A stretch of 24,017 nt of DNA from Penium margaritaceum (lineage: Eukaryota; Streptophyta; Zygnematophyceae; Desmidiales; Peniaceae), in NCBI GenBank assembly GCA_023375785.1, contig SZWC01001594.1, positions 232,650 through 256,666 of the forward strand, in the 5' to 3' direction. Below the pieces are notes generated by a model. It had not been told where the DNA came from and searched no databases. It saw nothing but the letters and a program-made list of their open reading frames with translations. Within the stretch, counting starts at the first letter, position 1, and the number at the start of each line of letters is the position of its first letter. Position numbers and translations under genes: made by a program. This document shows positions 19,396-24,017 of the stretch, in pieces.

Positions 19396-20275
19396 TGTGA
19401 CAAACCTGGCAATAAATACGCCACTTTGTTATGTTGCCTAGACCGGCGCCTTAAGTTTAAAAGGGCTGCCGCGTCTGTTGTCCAGAACATCGGGGTCTGG
19501 ACGGCGAGGAGAATTCCTCGCCGACCAGCCCTGCGAACCGGAAGCTTCGAAGAAGCTTCCGATTCACAAGAGGGCGACCGGATAGTGCCGCGCACTATCC
19601 GGCCGCGGCGAACGCAAGCCCATCGCGAATATTCGCGATGGGCTGTGCAAGGCCTGCGCAGTCGCATTGGGCATGACCCAATGCGACATCGCAAGGACCT
19701 CCACCCCATCGAGGGGCCCCTCACGAGGTCCCTCGCCATGGGGAGGGGGCTCGCAAGGGGCCACCGGCGGGCATTCCGACGGGACCACCCCGCCGAGTGC
19801 CACCTCCACTCGGTGGCGTGGCGAACACGTTTTTATAAACGTGTTGACCACGCCATCGGACGAGGGGCGCCGAATGGTGGCAAAATACCCTCGCACGCGT
19901 GAAGATATTTTGCCACCATCTCCCCATCCCTAATCACGCCGGAAACTTAGGGTTTCCACGTGGACAACATAATATTGTTTAACGGGTTGACTCGACGAGA
20001 GAAATTTATCTAGTCGAACCGCGTCAACCCGCCGACAAAATGGACGGATAAAATAATATCCTCCATCCTCCCTCTTGGGTTGCCCTATGACGAGAATGGA
20101 CTCCGCGCCCCGACCTTGGTCGGGGCATACTTGTGAGAGGGGTCATTCGTGAGAGACAACACTTCACGGCGAAGTTAATCTCCACGACCAACCTACGCGA
20201 TTGCGATGAGCAATCGGGTCCCGAGGGCTCAATCACCCACAGAGGCTCGCACCCCGTTTCACCCGCCGTGTTACA
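19396..20275 (+). repeat. 5' LTR of the nested element, dense in hairpins
   Basis: This GC-rich 880-bp LTR contains a run of close-set inverted repeats from 19480 to 19957 and more up to 20216. It includes a perfect 28-bp palindrome at 19617-19644. The open frames on both strands here (up to 172 codons) are by-products of the palindromes and share peptides across strands. The LTR should carry the promoter and polyadenylation signals, but I cannot place a TATA box with confidence; TTTTTATAAA at 19830-19839 is a candidate within a hairpin. Confidence 0.82.
19480..19957. repeat. Array of consecutive hairpins
   Basis: Arms found by eye: 19480-19486/19496-19502; 19502-19510/19515-19523; 19539-19548/19552-19561; 19578-19588/19592-19602; 19617-19644 (perfect 28-bp palindrome); 19661-19671/19677-19687; 19695-19701/19725-19731 around the palindrome GAGGGGCCCCTC at 19711-19722; 19793-19799/19807-19813; 19814-19832/19837-19855 with one small internal loop; 19874-19887/19906-19919 (14-bp stem); 19941-19946/19952-19957. 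Each is an exact match apart from the internal loop noted. The stems differ in sequence, so this is not one repeated unit. Confidence 0.85.
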
Positions 20276-20306
20276 TTGGTATCCATGAGCTAGGCGTCAC
20301 CCTTAG
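20276..20306 (+). other. Start of the nested element's interior with probable primer binding site
   Basis: TTGGTATCCATGAGC follows the LTR end directly. TGGTATC equals the first seven bases of the tRNA-iMet primer site, and AGC recurs after a small offset. The remaining bases run into the N at 20307, where the interior is lost. Confidence 0.6.
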
Positions 20307-20307
20307 N

Positions 20308-20594
20308 GACTCGACGAGAGAAATGTATCTAGTCGAACCGCGTCAACCCGCCGACAAAATGGACGGATAAAATAATATCCTCCATCCTCCCTCTTGGGTT
20401 GCCCTATGACGAGAATGGACTCCGCGCCCCGACCTTGGTCGGGGCATACTTGTGAGAGGGGTCATTCGTGAGAGACAACACTTCACGGCGAAGTTAATCT
20501 CCACGACCAACCTACGCGATTGCGATGAGCAATCGGGTCCCGAGGGCTCAATCACCCACAGAGGCTCGCACCCCGTTTCACCCGCCGTGTTACA
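20308..20594 (+). repeat. Terminal 287 bp of the nested element's 3' LTR
   Basis: It is identical to 19989-20275 except for one base, and it ends at TGTTACA followed by the ACATG duplication and resumed chromovirus LTR. The first part of this LTR is missing, evidently lost in the assembly gap marked by N. Confidence 0.85.
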
Positions 20595-20727
20595 ACATGT
20601 TTGACACTTGTCATAAAAGTGTATTTGTTGTTAAAAACGAATGATCCAATTTTCGTAATTCCTCGGATCGTTTCTTGTTTCATACCTCATCCCATTGACC
20701 CTCCCATGTACCGCTCGGCGTAACAGT

Positions 20728-21279
20728 TGTTACGTCCCTGAAAGAAACGAGTCCCTAAAGTCCACTTGTGGAGATTTCTGTCCTTATGTTCATGACCCAC
20801 TACGCACCGACCTCAGGACTTTCACGTCGTCTTGCCGAGGGCATTTTGGCCACCTGCCCAGACCTCCGGTGTTTCCCCCCCCCAAAGTTTTGACAGTTTT
20901 GACCACTATCTAAAATGGTCGACAAAAGTGTCGGGAACCATATCTATATTTCAATGTTGTCCATTTGACTTCTCGATAGTGGTCGAATTCTATTAAGCAA
21001 TGCCGTGATATTCTCGAAGGCCCCCGAATTCTCCACATAGCTTCTTGAAGTGACCTCTCAAGGTATGATCTCGCACACGTCGCTCGGCCCAAGCACCAAA
21101 AAACCCGCCATATACCTTTTTGTGATTCTCGTCATTGTATACATGCGCTTGAATTGTTCAACACTTCTCATCAAAGTACACCCATTCCTTAACACAAATT
21201 ATAAATCTGTCTCAATCCCTCAAATTGTCTACTGCACCACACCTAATCCATGTGAACTAGCCACATTCTCCTTGAAAAA
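20728..21279 (+). repeat. Chromovirus LTR (copy B), 5' LTR of the gag fragment
   Basis: It begins TGTTACGTCC two bases after the end of copy A and ends at about CCTTGAAAA. It aligns throughout with copy A and with the minus-strand LTRs, for example CTTGAATTGTTCAACACTTC and CCCTCAAATTGTCTACTGCA. Length is about 552 bp. The right end is placed to within a few bases from the primer site that follows. Confidence 0.82.
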
Positions 21280-21283
21280 AAAT

Positions 21284-21295
21284 TGATATTAGAGT
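21284..21295 (+). other. Primer binding site (tRNA-iMet type), decayed by transitions
   Basis: TGATATTAGAGT differs from TGGTATCAGAGC at three positions, all G-to-A or C-to-T, and sits a few bases after the LTR end, as in the minus-strand copy. Confidence 0.65.
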
Positions 21296-21634
21296 GCATT
21301 GGAGCTAGAGGAGCGCCTTATATATTAGCTACAAAGTGACAACCTTGCATGACTCTTCAGCACATTTATACCATTCATAAGTTTGTAGAATTTGCAAGAG
21401 AAACTGTGAATGGAGCCAACGAATATGAGTACAAGCAGGAGTAATCGGCAAAGACCTCAATGATGGAGGATCAGTAGCATGTGAACAACAATACTCTTCA
21501 GAAAAATCAAACAAGAGTAGCAGCTTTCGTTGTGGATGGCATAACACCGAAGACCCCCACGCCCAACTGAGTGACGGACCCCTCGGGCTCGGCAAACCGT
21601 TCATCCCTATCATTGCTCACCGAGGCAACATAGT

Positions 21635-22607
21635 GTGGTGGAAGGCACTTGCCGACAAGCTCGCATGAAGGAAGGTTTTTACCACAAGTGTTTGGGACTG
21701 GAGAGCCTCAACATCCATCTACTCCAAGAACTCAACGTGGTAATGGATGATCTTCAAAACTCTTGTGCGTACAAAGTAGTTCTCACCAAGAGAAACATTC
21801 AACTCTCGAGTGAATCCCACATTCGACCTACACTCATTGAGCCATTAGATCCTATAAAACTGAAATGAGGGACAATCAAGATGTGGCTGATGAGTTTAAA
21901 GATTAACCTTAAGCACTTCTCGCTTGAACAGTAACGAATACAAGATTGACCTCGCGACGTCGCTTTTTCATGGCACCGCCTTAAGTTGGCGGCAGGATAT
22001 AAAGACCATCCAACGACACCAGGATACCCGCGGAGCTAGATCAATGGTTCATTTGCCTTCTCTGACATCATCAACCGCATGCGTTATACCTCTCAAGAAG
22101 ATCAACCGGACATGGCACAACTCCCCGAGGCCACTAGAGAGCTAGAATGACTTCCCGTGCATGACTCTTGGCCACATTAGAAAAATGAATTGAGAAGTCA
22201 GACGGATGGTAGAGGCTTCCAAACCTACATCAACATACGAGCATGGTGGAGTACACGTGACATTTTTACAAAATAATCACCTACAACGACCTCTCTCACG
22301 ATGAACTTTAATTCTACTATAATAACGCCTAAAGCGAGATATTCTATGAGCAATCACTGTATTCAACATACAAGATGACCTGTTGAAAATGATCATAGCA
22401 GCGGATTGCATTGATAGTGCTGACTACAATACTCGGATGCAGGAATCAAACGACCAAAGAACGCAAAGCCACAATTCCTATCGTGGTGGAGGGAAGCCAC
22501 AATCGACAGAAACCTTGTCTCTAATGGAGATTGATGTCATCAATCAAGACAATTCACGATTTTGTTGGACTTGTAGAAAGCCAGGACACATCACACGCAA
22601 CTGTTGA
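21635..22607 (+). pseudogene. gag remnant with intact CCHC zinc knuckle
   Basis: It opens with a frame containing LESLNIHLLQELNVVMDD and KVVLTKRNIQL, homologous to the minus-strand gag. After stops and shifts come KIDLATSLFHGTALSWRQDI near 21940-22010 and, in a 74-codon frame, ADYNTRMQESND followed by the zinc knuckle CWTCRKPGHITRNC at 22563-22604. This CX2CX4HX4C motif has all four metal ligands. The stop TGA follows immediately. Gag would form the particle and bind element RNA; this copy cannot, because the frame is broken in several places. Confidence 0.82.
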
Positions 22608-22789
22608 AAATGGCAGCAACAAGCAAAAAAGGAGAGGAAGCCGCGATAGAAAAATGAGGAGTCCGCAAATGGCAAAGAACGGTGGCGCTTCTGTGTGGTT
22701 GACAAAAAATACACGAACCGATTTTCCATCTGACTAGCTCACATCACTACAGATGAAGGTTCTTGAGATTGCAAATTTGACGTGGGTTA

Positions 22790-22985
22790 CTAGGACGACC
22801 AACAAGCAATACTATTACGAGTGTAACTAAGGGGTTGTAAGAGTGGGAAAACAGTACTGAAACTACTGAATGGAGGAGTTTCTTACATTTTTGTAAGCAA
22901 CAACATGGTTCAAAGGATGAAATCTCAAACCAAACCAAGGTACTTGACGAAAAAAACCACTGACAGACGACTACAATTTGCTTGA
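22790..22985 (+). pseudogene. Protease remnant at the truncated end of the gag fragment
   Basis: LLNGGVSYIFVSNNMVQRM at 22863-22920 corresponds to LLNEGASHTFISNDMARKL in the minus-strand copy. The active-site aspartate is asparagine (codon 22869-22871). Upstream nucleotides also align with the minus copy. Homology fades by about 22985; no reverse transcriptase follows, so the copy is truncated. Confidence 0.7.
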
Positions 22986-23189
22986 TTTCATGAATCTCTC
23001 TAATTAAAAATAAAATATATACATGAATTTACCGTTCGGAGAACTTGCCAAATGAGGGACCTGAACATCATCTATGGGTGAGATTTCCTTTATGGGAACA
23101 ATCTACAAGTGGATTGCAACGTAAGATTGGTTTATGTCAGCATTGATGGCAGAAAACATCTACCTTGTTGAGCATGTCCAGACATCCTT

Positions 23190-23201
23190 GCTCTGATACC
23201 A
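23190..23201 (-). other. tRNA-iMet primer binding site on the minus strand (copia-like), copy 1
   Basis: The minus strand reads CCAACA then TGGTATCAGAGC, the classic end-of-LTR plus primer-site arrangement of plant copia elements (LTRs of the TGTTG...CAACA type). The LTR would extend to higher coordinates from 23202; its far end is not recognisable. Confidence 0.6.
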
Positions 23202-23413
23202 TGTTGGGTTTTCGGAGCCTACAGTGACAAATTCATTGTGTTATGTGATGCAGCAAAGGGTCCTTGTTGCTGCACATGATCTGTGTGCCCAACAAAATAT
23301 CCCTGTACTCCAAATTGTGAAAGCGGAAGGCTGAGATTGAACTTGTAGTTGAAGTGACAATCAAGTGCAAGTATGGTACAGGGGAACAACGTTAAAACAC
23401 AACTCAGCTCTAT

Positions 23414-23425
23414 GCTCTGATACCA
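23414..23425 (-). other. tRNA-iMet primer binding site on the minus strand, copy 2
   Basis: An exact second copy of TGGTATCAGAGC on the minus strand, again preceded by CAACA. A third, damaged copy (GTCATACCATGTTAG) lies at 23453-23467, within a roughly 45-bp stretch similar to 23168-23212. These may be pieces of nested or truncated elements. Confidence 0.55.
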
Positions 23426-24017
23426 TGTTGACCATGCCCATACACCAATGTTGTCATACCATGTTAGATTTCTTCACGTCCAAAGCAAAGGCTGAGCAGG
23501 CTTTGCTGACATGAAAAGACCCTGATGTGCTTAGCTAGACATGTACATGTTGTTAAAAGAAAAGTGCGAAATTCGATTGTATTGTGAAAATACAAAAGTA
23601 CATGTAGCGTAGTAGTATGTGCTAGCTTCATAGCAGCATATGTACAGCAAAAGCTTTAACTCTGTTCCTGGCCCAATTTGGGCGCAAATTCTTGTCAGGA
23701 TTTACGTGTTCACCATCTACGCTCCGTTCGGCATAACATGTACCAAGTACGCTCAGTTCGGCATAACATTCTCTAAGAGTAAGTGTAACAGAACGCTAGA
23801 GATAGGGGGGAGAATGGGGGCATTCTAGAAATTCACCCCTTGCAACTCCGACGGCTTATCTCGGCTCGCATCCAACGGGCGCTTGGGCGATTGGGCCGAT
23901 GTGCCGCATCGGACGGTGGCATGGCTCGAGGATGGACCATGATGCCGCGGGTTGGCCCCTCGAGAGAATGCCTCGAACCTGATGGGAGGTAGAGCTGGAG
24001 CTTGGCGGGGACCCCCA

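Larger units (their letters stand above)
19396..20594. mobile_element. Young LTR retrotransposon nested in LTR copy A, interior missing at the N
   Basis: The 5' LTR is 19396-20275 (880 bp), with ends TGTGACA...TGTTACA. It is followed by TTGGTATCCATGAGC, resembling a Met-tRNA primer site, and 31 interior bases. After the N at 20307, 20308-20594 repeats the last 287 bases of the LTR with a single difference (T at 20006, G at 20325). It then ends at the second ACATG target copy. The arrangement is 5' LTR, gap, end of 3' LTR, so the real element is longer than shown. Its superfamily cannot be named because no coding region is present. LTR identity of 286/287 implies a recent insertion. The primer site implies plus orientation. 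Confidence 0.85.
18991..20725 (+). repeat. Chromovirus LTR (copy A), split by a younger LTR retrotransposon
   Basis: It starts TGTTACGTCC and ends GGCGTAACA, giving a TGTTA...TAACA terminal match. The two parts, 18991-19395 and 20600-20725, total about 531 bp and align with LTR copy B and with both LTRs of the minus-strand element. Examples are GGGCATTTCGGCCACC versus GGGCATTTTGGCCACC, and TTTGACACTTGTCATAAAAG after the insertion. Directly beyond its end, after GT, copy B begins. Confidence 0.85.
22986..24017. other. Right end: copia-like primer-site complements and unassigned sequence
   Basis: No coding region is supported; the longest frame is 62 codons. Besides the primer-site motifs listed separately, an imperfect direct repeat TACGCTCNGTTCGGCATAAC occurs at 23718 and 23748 (30-bp spacing). 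The last 190 bases are GC-rich and contain GCATCGGACGG-type words; I cannot assign them. Confidence 0.4.

Noticed and set aside
19384..19902. Overlapping 172- and 116-codon ORFs on opposite strands sharing the peptide AHREYSRWA
   Set aside because: The shared peptide comes from the 28-bp palindrome read from both sides; the frames are palindrome by-products, not genes.
20107..20126. Rho-independent-like terminator (GCCCCGACC/GGTCGGGGC hairpin)
   Set aside because: No T run follows and the setting is a eukaryotic LTR; it belongs to the hairpin-rich LTR structure.
20024..20555. Two identical 70-codon minus-strand ORFs as a duplicated gene
   Set aside because: They are the two LTR ends of the nested retrotransposon; the identity reflects LTR structure and the assembly gap.
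23190..23425. tRNA-iMet genes
   Set aside because: Only the 12-base 3' end match is present; no cloverleaf, anticodon or D and T arms are visible. A primer site fits better.

Overview
The window looks like transposable-element-rich nuclear DNA of a eukaryote, most likely from the green plant lineage. The grounds are chromodomain-bearing Ty3/gypsy (chromovirus) remains, initiator-methionine-tRNA primer sites of the plant LTR-element type, a hAT element with a spliced transposase, and decay dominated by C-to-T and G-to-A changes as expected of methylated repeats. A charophyte alga, bryophyte or lycophyte would fit, but the species cannot be fixed from sequence alone. I see no intact host gene, rRNA, tRNA gene or CRISPR array.

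Layout. 1-3159: AT-rich, then unassigned sequence. 3160-9968 (minus strand): a complete but heavily decayed chromovirus with both LTRs, primer site, gag, protease, RT, RNase H, integrase, chromodomain and polypurine tract; its 5' LTR is split by a 552-bp insertion flanked by a 9-bp duplication. 9969-11180: unassigned. 11180-12408 and 16932-17450: a degenerate tandem repeat (60-bp period in its clearest part) interrupted by a 4,515-bp hAT transposon (12409-16923) with perfect 20-bp terminal inverted repeats and a perfect 8-bp target duplication. The hAT transposase on the minus strand carries in-frame TAG codons and a 447-bp intron largely made of a 45-bp minisatellite.

17690-22985 (plus strand): two more pieces of the same chromovirus family in permuted order: integrase and chromodomain, LTR, 2 bp, LTR, primer site, gag, protease. 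The first of these two adjacent LTRs is interrupted by a young, different LTR retrotransposon (19396-20594, 5-bp duplication ACATG). Only its 880-bp 5' LTR, 31 bases of interior, one N, and the last 287 bases of the 3' LTR are present, so the N at 20307 almost certainly hides a missing interior. That 880-bp LTR is packed with consecutive hairpins, including a perfect 28-bp palindrome, and is the most unusual structure here. 22985-24017 holds primer-site complements of a probable copia-type element and short repeats.

How the parts relate: the order of events is readable from nesting. Old chromovirus copies came first (LTRs diverged by roughly a third by eye). They were later hit by a Mutator-like short element and by the young LTR element. 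The hAT landed separately in the tandem repeat. None of the coding regions looks functional now.
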